DNA of 64,000 nt from Microbacterium sp. (GTDB taxonomy: Bacteria > Actinomycetota > Actinomycetes > Actinomycetales > Microbacteriaceae), in contig NZ_JAFKIP010000003.1 of assembly GCF_017305435.1 (NCBI RefSeq), positions 248,001 to 312,000 on the forward strand, in the 5' to 3' direction. This document shows positions 49,075-58,220 of the stretch, in pieces. Each line of letters begins with the position of its first letter. The stretch's first letter is position 1. The position numbers were made by a program, and so were the translations under genes. The notes beneath the pieces are model-generated. The model made no database searches and was not told the origin of the DNA. It worked only from the letters and a program-made list of their open reading frames with translations.

Positions 49075-49104
49075 CGTCGGCGTGATGCCCTGCTCACGCC
49101 GACG
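49075..49104 (-). terminator. Hairpin at the end of the AraC gene
   Basis: CGTCGGCGTGA (49075-49085) pairs perfectly with 49094-49104 around an 8-nt loop. The arm includes the AraC stop TGA (49094-49096), so it is the likely end of the amidase-ABC-AraC transcript. No T-tract is visible. Confidence 0.7.
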
Positions 49105-50068
49105 CGAGCCGCACTTCGCCCTGATGCAGATGCAGCGCGCGGTAGCGGCGCGGGGACACCCCGAACTGCTGCGTGAAGGTCCGGCTGAACACCGCGGCAT
49201 CCCGCATGCCCCACCGTGAGGCGATCTCGCCGATCGGCACCCGCACCTGCTGGGGATCGAGGAGCTCGGTGCGGATGTGCTCCAGTCGGCGCTGCCGGAC
49301 CACGGCCGACACGGTTGCGCCGTGTGCGGCGAACACGCGTCGCACATAGCGCGTGGACAGGAAGTGGGCTCCGGCGATCGCATCCGCCGAGACCTCGTCT
49401 TCGGTGAGGTGCTCCTCGATCCACAGCAGGAACGTGTGGAACAGCGACATGACCGTCGCCGATCCCGGGCGGCGCGCGTCCGCGACGACGGCATGGGCCG
49501 CGGCGACGAGCGCGTCGGCGATGTGCGCCCCCGCCGCGAGACTCGGCCGGAATCCGGGGGTGGCGAGACTCGCGAGCGCGGCACGCAGGAAAGGGGCGGA
49601 CGGAACGTCGGAGAGGTCGGTGGCGACCACGTCGGTGAACATGCTGTACCGAAGGGCGATCGACGAGGTGGGGATGCGGACGACGAGGTACTCGTGATAC
49701 CCCGGCGACGTGATGCGGTAGCGCTGAGCGCTCGTGTAGAGCACGAAGTCACCCGCCTCGAGGTCCACCGCGCGACCTTCCTGGGACACCCGCAGGGAGC
49801 CGGCCACGAGATAGCCCAGCACGACGCCCCGCCACTGACGCGCGGTGGGCAAGGGCTCGACGTCGACGCCCTGCGAGGTGATCATGGCGATCTCCAGCAT
49901 GCCGAGCTGCTGACGGGGGCCCATCTGCGGCTCGCTCCCGTCGAGGGTCGAGACGATGATCGCGTCGCTGGTGTCGACGGCGCGGTCGAAGCTCTCGCCG
50001 CCGGACTGGAGCCAGCCGAACAGCAGCCGCTCGGAACGGGCGACGCCCCCTGCATCCGCCGTGCTCAC
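49094..50068 (-). CDS. AraC-family transcriptional regulator
   Basis: Regulator of 324 residues with an N-terminal AraC-binding-2-like effector domain (about 30-190, LEIAMITSQGVDVEPLP...GVVLGYLVAGSLRVSQ) and a C-terminal double HTH (LSTRYVRRVFAAHGATVSAVVRQRRL and GMRDAAVFSRTFTQQFGVSPRRYR). GTG at 50068 follows AAGGAGG. It is the last gene of the amidase-sugar-type ABC cluster, 11 nt after the permease stop, so it probably controls that operon in response to its substrate. Confidence 0.9.
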   Translation of the reverse strand: MSTADAGGVARSERLLFGWLQSGGESFDRAVDTSDAIIVSTLDGSEPQMGPRQQLGMLEIAMITSQGVDVEPLPTARQWRGVVLGYLVAGSLRVSQEGRAVDLEAGDFVLYTSAQRYRITSPGYHEYLVVRIPTSSIALRYSMFTDVVATDLSDVPSAPFLRAALASLATPGFRPSLAAGAHIADALVAAAHAVVADARRPGSATVMSLFHTFLLWIEEHLTEDEVSADAIAGAHFLSTRYVRRVFAAHGATVSAVVRQRRLEHIRTELLDPQQVRVPIGEIASRWGMRDAAVFSRTFTQQFGVSPRRYRALHLHQGEVRLASA

Positions 50069-50079
50069 CGCAGCCTCCT

Positions 50080-51078
50080 TCAGCGCCGCGCGGCCCTTCC
50101 ACGCGCTCGCGCGAGTCTCGCGAAGGCTACCGCGATCAGGAGCGCCGCACCATTGAACACCTGGCCGACCCACGCGGGCGCGCCCACGAGCGTGAGGCCG
50201 CTGACGAGCACCGCGACGAAGAGCAACCCGATGATCGTCCCGGGGACGGAGGGCCGTCCCACGTGGATGACGATCGTGCCGAGGAGCACCGCCGTCAGCG
50301 CGGGAAAGAGCATCGTCATGCCGCTGTCGGACGTCGCCGCGCCCTGCCGCGCCAGCAGCAGCACGCCGGCCAGTGCGGCGACCGTTCCGGAGGCGACGAA
50401 CGAGAGGAACTGGATTCGACGCACGTCGACGCCGAGAAGCTGGGTCGCACGCGGGTTCGCGCCGACCGCGTACAGCCGGCGGCCGAAGATCGTGCGGGAC
50501 ATGAGCCACCAGGCCACGAGGGCGATGAGCGCGGCGACCAGTGCGATCGTCGGCACGCCCCACACCTGCCCCGAGCCGACCGCCGTGAGCTCGCGGGGGA
50601 TGCCGCTCGTGATCTGGAGGCCGCCCGTGTACGCGAAGATCGCTCCGCCGAGGAGGGTGGCCGCCCCGAGCGTCGAGATGAACGGGTTCACCTCCAGGTA
50701 CGCGACCATCCACCCGAGGCCGGCCCCGACTCCGACGCCGAAGACGAGGGCGAGGAGGATCCCGACCCACAGCGGCAGCCCGTAAGTGGCGGTGCAGGCG
50801 GCGGTGACGAGACAGCTCGCGGAGGCGACCGCTCCGACCGAGAAGTCGAAGTAGCCGGCGGCGAGGGGGAACAGCAGCGCGATCGCCACCACGAGCCCGA
50901 CGCCCTGGTTCGCGACGAGGGTCTGCACGTTCAGGACGCTGCGGAACGCGGGGCCGGAGGTGGGCAGCGCCGAGAACAGCACGACCATCGCGATGACGAG
51001 GATCAGCAGGCCGAATCGTTCGACGACGGCCCCGAGCGCGAAACGAGGGAGGGGCGACGGCAAGGCGGAGGTGGTCAT
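50080..51078 (-). CDS. Sugar-type ABC transporter permease (RbsC-like)
   Basis: Permease of 332 residues with about nine or ten helices in the CUT2/ribose class: DFSVGAVASASCLVTAAC, GVGAGLGWMVAYLEVNPFISTLGAATLLGG and GRRLYAVGANPRATQLLGVDVRRIQFL, which contains the coupling region. It overlaps the ATPase stop by 1 nt (TGATG). The transported compound is set by the binding protein and unknown. Confidence 0.92.
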   Translation of the reverse strand: MTTSALPSPLPRFALGAVVERFGLLILVIAMVVLFSALPTSGPAFRSVLNVQTLVANQGVGLVVAIALLFPLAAGYFDFSVGAVASASCLVTAACTATYGLPLWVGILLALVFGVGVGAGLGWMVAYLEVNPFISTLGAATLLGGAIFAYTGGLQITSGIPRELTAVGSGQVWGVPTIALVAALIALVAWWLMSRTIFGRRLYAVGANPRATQLLGVDVRRIQFLSFVASGTVAALAGVLLLARQGAATSDSGMTMLFPALTAVLLGTIVIHVGRPSVPGTIIGLLFVAVLVSGLTLVGAPAWVGQVFNGAALLIAVAFARLARARGRAARR

Positions 51079-52691
51079 CAGGCGACTCGGTTCTCTTGCT
51101 GGATGGCGGCGGTCAGGATGTCTCTGCGCACGCGGGTGCCGGTGATGGTCTGCACGAGCCGGCCGCCGTGCAGGACGATGACGCGATCGCAGAGCTGCTC
51201 GAGCTCCTCCACGTCGCTGGAGACGACGACCGCGCAGGCGCCCCGGTCCACGGTGTCGCGCACCGTGCGATGGATGTCGTCGCGCGCGACCGCGTCGACG
51301 CCCTGGGTCGGTTCGTCCAGCAGCAGCACTCGCGGTTCGGTCTGCAGCCAGCGGGCCAGGACCACCTTCTGCTGATTGCCGCCGGAGAGCGCCGCGAGGG
51401 GTGCTTCCACCGACGGCGTGCGCACGCGGAACCGGGAGATCAGCGCGGGAGCCGCTCGGCGTTCGCGGCGCGCCGAGACGCCGAGCCTCGTGCGGTACTG
51501 CGCCAGGCTCGCGGCCGACAGGTTCTCCCAGACGGAGGCGTCGAGGTACGCGGCCTCGCGCGTGCGGTCTTCGGGCACGAGGGCGAAGCGGTGGGCCACG
51601 GCATCCCCCGCGGTGCGGATGCGGATAGGCGCGCCGTCGAGCGAGACCTCTCCCGCCGCCGGCAGATCGCCGAACAGAGCGCGCAGCAGTGTGGTGCGCC
51701 CGGACCCGACCAGCCCCGCGACCCCGACGATCTCGCCGCGGTGCACGTCGAGGTCGATCCCCCGGAGCGCTCCGGCGGTCAGTCCCCGGACGCCGAGGAC
51801 GACGGGCGCGCTGGTCGTGTCGCGCTCCTGCCGGGTCAGCCGCTCGGGGACGTGGCCGGCGATGAGAGCGAGGATGCGGTCTTCGTCGAAGTCGCCGAGA
51901 GGCCCGGTGCCGACGACGCGTCCGTCGCGGAGCACGGTCACGTCGTCCGCGATCCGCATCACCTCGCTGAGGCGGTGGGTGACGAGCGCGATCCCGTGCC
52001 CGGCGGCACGAAGGGTGTCGAGCCGATCGAGCAGCCGGTCGACCTCGGTGATCGGCAGGCTCGCGGTCGGCTCATCGAGGATGAGCGTCAACGGCGCGTC
52101 GGATGCCTCGGCATCCGGGTCATCGCGCAGTGCCCGCGCGATCGCGACGAGCGTGCGATCGCTGGGGCGGAGGGCGGCGACGGGGAGACGCGGGTCGAAG
52201 GCGAGCCCCGCGCGGCGCAGATCCTCGCTCGTGCGCTCGAGCAGACGGTGGTCATCGATCCATCCCGGCAGCCGACGCGGATAGCCGCCCTCGAGCGCGA
52301 AGTTCTCGGCGATGCTGAGCTGATCCACGAGCCCGAGGTCCTGATGGACGAAGCGGAGTCCGCCCGCCCGGGCCGCGCGGGGCGAGTAGGACTCGGCCGC
52401 GATGCGGCGTCCGCCGAGCACGACCGTACCCCCGGCATCCGCCGTCACGACACCTGCGAGCATCTTCAGCAGCGTCGACTTGCCCGAGCCGTTGCCGCCG
52501 GCGAGAACGTGCAGCCGCCCGGTCGACAGCTCCAGATCGACCTCGTGCACGACGCGGGTCGCGTACGTCTTCGACAGCCGTTCGCCGCAGAGGACCACGT
52601 CGCCGGGGCGGCCGTGGCGAACGGCAATGTCGGTGATGCCGGCGGCGCCGGCGGGAAGACCCCCGCCGGCACCGGATGCGTCGTCGGTCAC
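51078..52691 (-). CDS. Sugar-type ABC transporter ATPase, two ABC domains
   Basis: ATP-binding protein of 537 residues with tandem ABC domains (RbsA/XylG type). The first has GGNGSGKST and LILDEPTASLP; the second has GLVGSGRTT (degenerate Walker A, as in this family), LSGGNQQKV and LLLDEPTQGVD. In domain 1 the signature reads LRPSDRT instead of LSGGQ, an unusual degeneration. GTG at 52691 overlaps the binding-protein stop (GTGA). The extra N-terminal segment of about 35 residues is Gly/Ala-rich. Confidence 0.92.
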   Translation of the reverse strand: MTDDASGAGGGLPAGAAGITDIAVRHGRPGDVVLCGERLSKTYATRVVHEVDLELSTGRLHVLAGGNGSGKSTLLKMLAGVVTADAGGTVVLGGRRIAAESYSPRAARAGGLRFVHQDLGLVDQLSIAENFALEGGYPRRLPGWIDDHRLLERTSEDLRRAGLAFDPRLPVAALRPSDRTLVAIARALRDDPDAEASDAPLTLILDEPTASLPITEVDRLLDRLDTLRAAGHGIALVTHRLSEVMRIADDVTVLRDGRVVGTGPLGDFDEDRILALIAGHVPERLTRQERDTTSAPVVLGVRGLTAGALRGIDLDVHRGEIVGVAGLVGSGRTTLLRALFGDLPAAGEVSLDGAPIRIRTAGDAVAHRFALVPEDRTREAAYLDASVWENLSAASLAQYRTRLGVSARRERRAAPALISRFRVRTPSVEAPLAALSGGNQQKVVLARWLQTEPRVLLLDEPTQGVDAVARDDIHRTVRDTVDRGACAVVVSSDVEELEQLCDRVIVLHGGRLVQTITGTRVRRDILTAAIQQENRVA

Positions 52692-53875
52692 GGGAGCTTC
52701 CAGAGCGCCTGGTATCCCGCGCGGTAGTCGAGCGGTCCGTCGTAGTTCTGGCCGGCCGCCGGCAGGTTGGGCGATGCCGCATCCAAGAGGGTCCAGCCGA
52801 TGCCGTCGCTCACGGCATCCTCGCCGTTGAAGAAGCGGTTCAGCTGATCGGCGAGCGACCATGCGGCGCGCCCGTTCGAGATCGCGATGCAGGCCTGGAT
52901 GCCGCCCCCGTCGTGCAGGTAGCCGATCTCGTCCTGCGTGCACTCGCCGCCCAGGATGACGCGACCATCGCCCGCATTGCTGGCGACGAGGGATTGCTGG
53001 ATGCCTCCGGCGAGCATGAAGCCGAGGTCGACGACGATCGTGTTCGCGTCGGAGGCCTGCAGCATTCCGGTCTCGAACTTCTGGCGCATCTGGGCGATGT
53101 CGGCGGGCGTGATGGAGACGGTCCCCACCACCTCGCAGCCCGGGCACTTGGCGGCGAGCTCCTCCGTGAAGCCCTTCGAGATGTAGTCGCCGATCGCAAC
53201 GCCCTTGAACTCGACGTGCAGCACCTTGGCCGCCCCGCCGGTCTTCTCGATGACGTAGTCCGCGCGGAGCTTGCCGCTCTGCTCGAAGAAGTCCGCGATG
53301 CCGTCGATGCCCTCGCCGTACTGCAGCTGGGTGTCGAACATCGCCTCACCGCCGCCCTGGCTCGGGTCGGAGCAGTCGAAGGAGGAGATCCCGGCGATCG
53401 CGATCTTCGCGGCCTTCGCCTCGGCGAGCGCCTGTGCCACGGGGGCGCAGTCGACGCTCACGAGGACGATCGTGTCGGCACCCGACGCGACACCCTGACG
53501 GATGCAGGTCGCCCACGCACCGTTCGCGTTGTTCTGACCGTCGCAGACGCTGGAGCTCCATCCCAGTGCGGTCGACGCGTCACCCAGCTGGGCGGAGAGG
53601 TAGGCGAGCCCCGGGACCTGCTGGAACGCCGAGACGATCCAGAGCCGGTGCCCCGGTGAGACGACGGGCGAGGAGTCGGGAAGAGGGCCGGAGGTGCCTT
53701 CGTAGGCGGCCGCGACGGCGGCGCTGACGTCGGCCGGAACGCCGCCGCCGGCGGCGTCACTGGAGGCGACGGTGGGGGCGGTGGCGGGCGAGGAACAGGC
53801 GCTCAGCAGCAGCGCGCCGGCGGCGATGCCGGCGATCAGCAGGCCGCGCCACGCTGCGCGGGAACGGGTGGACAT
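52688..53875 (-). CDS. Sugar-type ABC transporter substrate-binding lipoprotein
   Basis: Solute-binding protein of 395 residues with a lipoprotein signal (lipobox LSAC, Cys27). The Peripla_BP_4 fold is suggested by LWIVSAFQQVPGLAYLSAQLGDASTALGW and GADTIVLVSVDCAPVAQAL. It contains several cysteines (VDCAP, FDCSD, CPGCEV, GECTQ), more than usual for ribose-type binding proteins. It follows the amidase gene by 77 nt and overlaps the ATPase start. Ligand unknown; the linked amidase hints at an amide-bearing compound. Confidence 0.9.
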   Translation of the reverse strand: MSTRSRAAWRGLLIAGIAAGALLLSACSSPATAPTVASSDAAGGGVPADVSAAVAAAYEGTSGPLPDSSPVVSPGHRLWIVSAFQQVPGLAYLSAQLGDASTALGWSSSVCDGQNNANGAWATCIRQGVASGADTIVLVSVDCAPVAQALAEAKAAKIAIAGISSFDCSDPSQGGGEAMFDTQLQYGEGIDGIADFFEQSGKLRADYVIEKTGGAAKVLHVEFKGVAIGDYISKGFTEELAAKCPGCEVVGTVSITPADIAQMRQKFETGMLQASDANTIVVDLGFMLAGGIQQSLVASNAGDGRVILGGECTQDEIGYLHDGGGIQACIAISNGRAAWSLADQLNRFFNGEDAVSDGIGWTLLDAASPNLPAAGQNYDGPLDYRAGYQALWKLP

Positions 53876-53895
53876 GGGAGGTTCTCCTTCGGGTG

Positions 53896-53921
53896 TGCGG
53901 TGTGTTCGTGCGGTGTGTTCG
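53896..53921. repeat. 13-bp perfect tandem duplication
   Basis: TGCGGTGTGTTCG is repeated head to tail at 53896-53908 and 53909-53921, in the gap between the amidase and binding-protein genes. It lies 21 nt upstream of the binding-protein start on the minus strand and may result from replication slippage. Confidence 0.85.
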
Positions 53922-53952
53922 GGTCTGTGCAGGGATGTCGTGCGAGGGATGG

Positions 53953-55374
53953 TCAGCCGGCGACGCCGGCGACGGCGGGATGGCGGCGAGTCCAGCCGAA
54001 GTGCTCCTGGACCGACGCCGCGAGGCGGATCAGCTCTCCCTCGCCGAAGGGTCGCCCGATCAGCTGGGCACCCACCGGCAGGCCGGCCGCGCTCATGCGC
54101 ACGGGGAGGGAGATCGCGGGCTGCCCGGTGATGTTGGCGAACGCGGTGAACGCGATCATCTGGTTCTCCGTGAGCCGGGGCCCGTCGAACGCCGCGTTCG
54201 CCTCGGCGAGCACGACACCGACCGGGGGCGGGGTGGTCGCCATGGTCGGCGTCAGGAGGACGTCGAAGTCGCGCCCCCACTGGGCGAGGATGTCGACGTT
54301 CTCGCTGTAGAGGCGCATCGCGGCGAGCGCGTAATCACCGCCGGTGTGGGCGCGGGCGCGCTCCCTCCGGGCGCGGATGTAGGGCTCGGCGAGCTCGGCA
54401 TCCTCGTACGGCGTGGTCCACAGCCAGGAGTTGATGATGACGTCGACGAAGCCGAGCACCGCCTCCCAGGAGTGCAGGAGGGGACGGACGGGTTCGACCG
54501 TGTGACCCAGGTGCTCGAGGGCGCGTGCCAGGTCCTCGGCGGCGGCCCGGCACTCCGGGTCGACCGGCACTCCGCTCGGCGCGTCGAGGAGGAGACCGAT
54601 GCGCAGGCGCGGGCCATCGAGGCCGACCTCGTCGGCGAACGGGCGCGGCGGGCGCGGCGCGGCGTAGGGAAGAGTGGGATCGGGAGCCGAGATCGCGTCC
54701 AGGATGGCCGCCGTGTCCTCGATGTGCCTCGTGATGACGCCTTCCACGATCGAGTGCTCCCACATGGGAACGCGCGCCGGGACGCGTCCGCGGGAGGGCT
54801 TCAGGCCGACGAGCCCCGTCGCCGATGCGGGCATGCGGATCGACCCGCCGCCGTCCGTCGCGTGGGCGACCGGGACGATCCCCGCCGCCACCGCGGCCGC
54901 CGCGCCGCCGGAGGAGCCCGCCGGGGAGCGGTCGACGTTCCACGGGTTGCGGGTGACCCCGAACCGGGAGTTCTCCGTGACCGACATGGGGCCGGCCTCG
55001 GGAGAGTTGCTGCGGCCGAAGAGCACGAAGCCCGCGTCACGGAACCGATCCACGACGAGATCGCTGACCGGGCGCGGGGCATCGCTGACTCCGCGCGAAC
55101 CGAACGTCCCCGGCTGGCCGGCGACCCACGTGAGCTCCTTGATCGGCAGGGGGATGCCGTGGAAGGGCCCCACCCCGATGCCCGCGGCGAGCTCGGCGTC
55201 GGCGGCCGCGGCATCCCGGAGGGACGCCTCGTCGTCGCGCCAGATGAGCGCGTTGATCTGGGGGTCGACCGCGTCGGCGGCGCGGATCGCCTCCGTCATC
55301 AGCTCGGTCGCCGTCAGCTCACCCGTTCGGATGCGGCGCGACAGCTCGACCGCGGACTCGTGCATCATCGCCAC
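53953..55374 (-). CDS. Amidase (amidase-signature family)
   Basis: Amide hydrolase of 473 residues. The Ser-cisSer-Lys triad fits Lys79 (PIKELT), Ser154 (PAGSSGG) and Ser178 (DGGGSIR), the last two 24 residues apart as in the family. Substrate could be an aryl or aliphatic amide. It is the first gene of amidase-SBP-ATPase-permease-AraC, 77 nt before the binding-protein gene, suggesting it hydrolyses the imported molecule. No signal peptide is visible, so the reaction is cytoplasmic. Confidence 0.9.
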   Translation of the reverse strand: MAMMHESAVELSRRIRTGELTATELMTEAIRAADAVDPQINALIWRDDEASLRDAAAADAELAAGIGVGPFHGIPLPIKELTWVAGQPGTFGSRGVSDAPRPVSDLVVDRFRDAGFVLFGRSNSPEAGPMSVTENSRFGVTRNPWNVDRSPAGSSGGAAAAVAAGIVPVAHATDGGGSIRMPASATGLVGLKPSRGRVPARVPMWEHSIVEGVITRHIEDTAAILDAISAPDPTLPYAAPRPPRPFADEVGLDGPRLRIGLLLDAPSGVPVDPECRAAAEDLARALEHLGHTVEPVRPLLHSWEAVLGFVDVIINSWLWTTPYEDAELAEPYIRARRERARAHTGGDYALAAMRLYSENVDILAQWGRDFDVLLTPTMATTPPPVGVVLAEANAAFDGPRLTENQMIAFTAFANITGQPAISLPVRMSAAGLPVGAQLIGRPFGEGELIRLAASVQEHFGWTRRHPAVAGVAG

Positions 55375-55530
55375 GCAACTCCTTCGTCACCGGCACCGGC
55401 AGTGGTGCCGTAACGATGATGCGCAGCAGAAGAGGGGCGAAAGTTGATCGGGGCGGACCTGAAGTGGACCACCGCACGCACGTGCCGGTCGCGCGCGGAC
55501 CTGGATGCGCTCTGCGCGCACGCGCAAAAC

Positions 55531-55611
55531 GTCGGCGCAGATCGTCGCTATTCACTGAGATGGCGACGATCTGCGCCGACGATCGTGATCGTGACGACGA
55601 TCTGCGCCGAC
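55531..55611. repeat. 18-bp perfect inverted repeat plus a third copy
   Basis: GTCGGCGCAGATCGTCGC (55531-55548) is the exact complement of 55563-55580 around a 14-nt spacer, and CGACGATCTGCGCCGAC recurs directly at 55595-55611, 31 nt after the second copy. It lies between the amidase start and the lipoprotein stop on the same strand. The rest of 55375-55623 shows nothing else. Confidence 0.88.
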
Positions 55612-55623
55612 GAATCCCGGGCG

Positions 55624-56358
55624 TCAGCCGATGACGGCGACCGCGACGGGCGTCGCGAACTGAGCGTCGCCGCCCGAGAGCGTCACCGTCGTGCCGTCGT
55701 CGTCGACGCCGAGACCCACGACCGACACGAGCGTCGCGCGCGGCGCCATGTCCATCGTGCAGGGCTTGTCGCCGAGATCGGCGAAGGTCACCGCGACGTT
55801 CTTGGGGCCGTCCGCCGTGACAGCGCTCACGACCGGTGCACACGAGGACGAGCCCCACGTCAGGATCGCGATCTGGTCGTCATCCACCCACCCGGCGGAC
55901 GGCAGATAATCGGTCTCGCCCGTCTTCACCTGCGACGGGTCGAGGCCGTCGAGGTCGGTGTCTCCTCGGCCACCCTGCGCCATCGTGATGACGATGTCGA
56001 GATCCTTCGTGGGGTCGACGCCCTCGGGCACGGCCACGAGGCTCACGCGCGGTGCCATGTCCGCGGTGCAGGCCTTGTCGGCGGGGCCGTTGTCGAGAGT
56101 GACGGCGAGGGTGCCGTCGGCCTGGACCGTGGCATCCGTCGCCGTGGGGATGCAGGTCGAGGAGCCGTCGGTCACGATGCCGATGAAGCGCCCGCCGTCG
56201 AGCCATCCGGCCTCGGTGCGGATCTCGCCGCCGATCGGCGTCTCGCTCGCACTGCCGCTCGAAGCGGGAGTCGCCGCCCCCGAGGCGCATCCGGCCAGGA
56301 GCAGGGCTCCCGCGCCGAGCAGGGCGAGAAGGGACGAAGTGCGGCGTGCCGTGGTCAT
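55624..56358 (-). CDS. Lipoprotein with internally duplicated domain
   Basis: Secreted lipoprotein of 244 residues with lipobox LLAGC (Cys24). After a Ser/Ala-rich linker, two tandem copies of a domain of about 75-80 residues follow. Each has a GW(L/V)D start, a GSS.C motif (TDGSSTC and TWGSSSC), and a conserved cysteine motif (CTADMAPR and CTMDMAPR). The repeated cysteines may form one disulfide per copy. No known function; probably binds something at the cell surface. Confidence 0.8.
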   Translation of the reverse strand: MTTARRTSSLLALLGAGALLLAGCASGAATPASSGSASETPIGGEIRTEAGWLDGGRFIGIVTDGSSTCIPTATDATVQADGTLAVTLDNGPADKACTADMAPRVSLVAVPEGVDPTKDLDIVITMAQGGRGDTDLDGLDPSQVKTGETDYLPSAGWVDDDQIAILTWGSSSCAPVVSAVTADGPKNVAVTFADLGDKPCTMDMAPRATLVSVVGLGVDDDGTTVTLSGGDAQFATPVAVAVIG

Positions 56359-56441
56359 GGTGTCATCCTTGCGTAATCGAGTGCGCGGACGCCACGTCGA
56401 GCGGCATCCAGTCCAACAGTGTCGCGGCGGACCGGATCGTC

Positions 56442-57902
56442 TCACTGCAGCGAGGACGTCAGCCGCGCGAGGTTGTCGAGCACGGTCGAGCGCAGCGGCT
56501 GCCTCATCCACTCCTCGAGCGTGAGCTCCCGGCTGAGGGCGCGGTACTCGTCCTCGACACGGCGCAGCTGCTGCACATACTCCTCACCGCGCACGAGCAG
56601 CGAGATCTCGAGGTTCAGACCGAAAGAGCGCATGTCCATATTGCTCGAGCCGATGACGGCGACGTCGTCGTCGACCGACATCGACTTCGAGTGCAGGATG
56701 AAGGGCTTCCGGTACATGAAGATCTTCACGCCGCCGCGCAGCAGCGCCTCGTAGTAGCTGCGCTGTGCGTGATAGACCATCGCCTGGTCGCCCTCCTCGG
56801 AGACGAACAGCTCGACGTGCACGCCGCGCTGACAGGCCGTCTGGATCGCGAGGAGCAGCCCCTCATCGGGCACGAAGTAGGGCGAGACGATGATGAGCTT
56901 CTTCTGCGCTGCGAACAGCAGCGACATGAAGAGCTTGAGGTTGTTCTGATACTCGAAGCCCGGCCCCGAGGGGATGATCTGACAGTCGAGATCGCCCGTT
57001 CCCGGCCGTACGTGGAACAGCTCGATGTCATCGACGATCTCGTCGGTCTCGCTGTACCAGTCGCTGAGGAAGACGGCGTTGATGGATGCCACGACCGGCC
57101 CGTCCACGCGCGTCATCATGTCGACCCAGTGCAGGCCGCGCCGGATGTTCTTCTTCAGGTTGTACGTCGAGTCGGTCACGTTCTGCGACCCCGTGAACGC
57201 GACGTTTCCGTCGACGACGAGGAGCTTGCGGTGATTGCGCAGATCGGGGCGCGTGTACGCGCCCCGGAACGGCTGCACGGGCAGCATCAGATGCCAGTCG
57301 GCACCCATGTCGGTCAGCCGCTTCAGCGTCTGCTTGTAGAACGGTTTGCCGCGGTTGGCCCAGTGGTCGAGCAGCACGCGCACCTTCACTCCGCGCGCGG
57401 CCGCCTCCTCCATCGCGGCGAAGAACCCGTCGGTCGTGGCATCCGCCTGCAGGATGTAGAACTCGACGTGGACGTACTCGGTCGCTTCACGGATGGCGGA
57501 CGCCATGGCGTCGATCGAGTCCTGATAGCCCGAGATGAGCGTCGCACCGTTGTCGCCCGAGATGGGCATGGCGCCGAGATTGCGGTTCAGCCGCACCGTC
57601 GCGCGGAACCACTCGGGAGCGTTCGGGCGGAGCGTCCCGAGGTCGAGCCCGTGACTCATCGTCCGGATGCTCTCGTTGATGACCTCCTGCTTGCGGCGGC
57701 GCTTGCGCGGCAGGCGCGGGTTGCCGATCAGGAGGAAGAGCAGCACGCCGACGATCGGGATGAAGTAGATCGCGAGCAGCCACGCCATCGCCGCCGTGGG
57801 GCGACGGTTCCGCGGCACGAAGATGACGGCGAGGATGCGCACGGTCACGTCGGTGACGAAGACGAGGATCACCCAGACGAGTGCCCACCCCGTTTGTTCC
57901 AC
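56442..57902 (-). CDS. cls: Cardiolipin synthase (PLD family)
   Basis: Membrane phosphatidyltransferase of 486 residues. Two N-terminal helices (about residues 8-30 and 38-58) precede two PLD domains with HKD motifs: HRKLLVVDG-N-VAFTGSQN and HSKSMSVDDDVAVIGSSNMD. It makes cardiolipin from phosphatidylglycerol or CDP-diacylglycerol. Length and motif order match ClsA-like enzymes. Confidence 0.95.
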   Translation of the reverse strand: MEQTGWALVWVILVFVTDVTVRILAVIFVPRNRRPTAAMAWLLAIYFIPIVGVLLFLLIGNPRLPRKRRRKQEVINESIRTMSHGLDLGTLRPNAPEWFRATVRLNRNLGAMPISGDNGATLISGYQDSIDAMASAIREATEYVHVEFYILQADATTDGFFAAMEEAAARGVKVRVLLDHWANRGKPFYKQTLKRLTDMGADWHLMLPVQPFRGAYTRPDLRNHRKLLVVDGNVAFTGSQNVTDSTYNLKKNIRRGLHWVDMMTRVDGPVVASINAVFLSDWYSETDEIVDDIELFHVRPGTGDLDCQIIPSGPGFEYQNNLKLFMSLLFAAQKKLIIVSPYFVPDEGLLLAIQTACQRGVHVELFVSEEGDQAMVYHAQRSYYEALLRGGVKIFMYRKPFILHSKSMSVDDDVAVIGSSNMDMRSFGLNLEISLLVRGEEYVQQLRRVEDEYRALSRELTLEEWMRQPLRSTVLDNLARLTSSLQ

Positions 57903-58009
57903 GCGTGCTCCCCGTCGTCGGGTCCGGGCTGTTCGTCCGGGTTATTCGGTCGGTTCAGCGTAGCGGGCGGGTCGGACTCCCACGTCACGCACGGCGTGGG
58001 GCGTGAGGG

Positions 58010-58201
58010 TCACGCGGCGCGCTGGTCGCCGTCCTGCGGGGCGAGTCCGCGCTTGGCGCGCTCCTCGGCCTCGATCTTCGAGTACGCGCGCCGCTCCGTG
58101 CGATCCATCCGCAGGATCGAGCGCAGCACGAAGATGAACAGCCCGAGCACGACGACGGTCGGCAGCAGCGACCAGATGACGGCGGCCCAGTAGGAGTCCA
58201 T
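58010..58201 (-). CDS. Small membrane protein, unknown function
   Basis: Predicted 63-residue protein with one membrane helix (about residues 6-28, AVIWSLLPTVVVLGLFIFVL) and a charged cytoplasmic tail (RTERRAYSKIEAEERAKRG). Such small proteins occur in actinobacteria near DUF4192 genes. An ATG at 58210 would add three residues. It is divergent from DUF4192, with a DnaA box in the gap. Confidence 0.7.
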   Translation of the reverse strand: MDSYWAAVIWSLLPTVVVLGLFIFVLRSILRMDRTERRAYSKIEAEERAKRGLAPQDGDQRAA

Positions 58202-58220
58202 GGCATCCATCGTACGGAAG

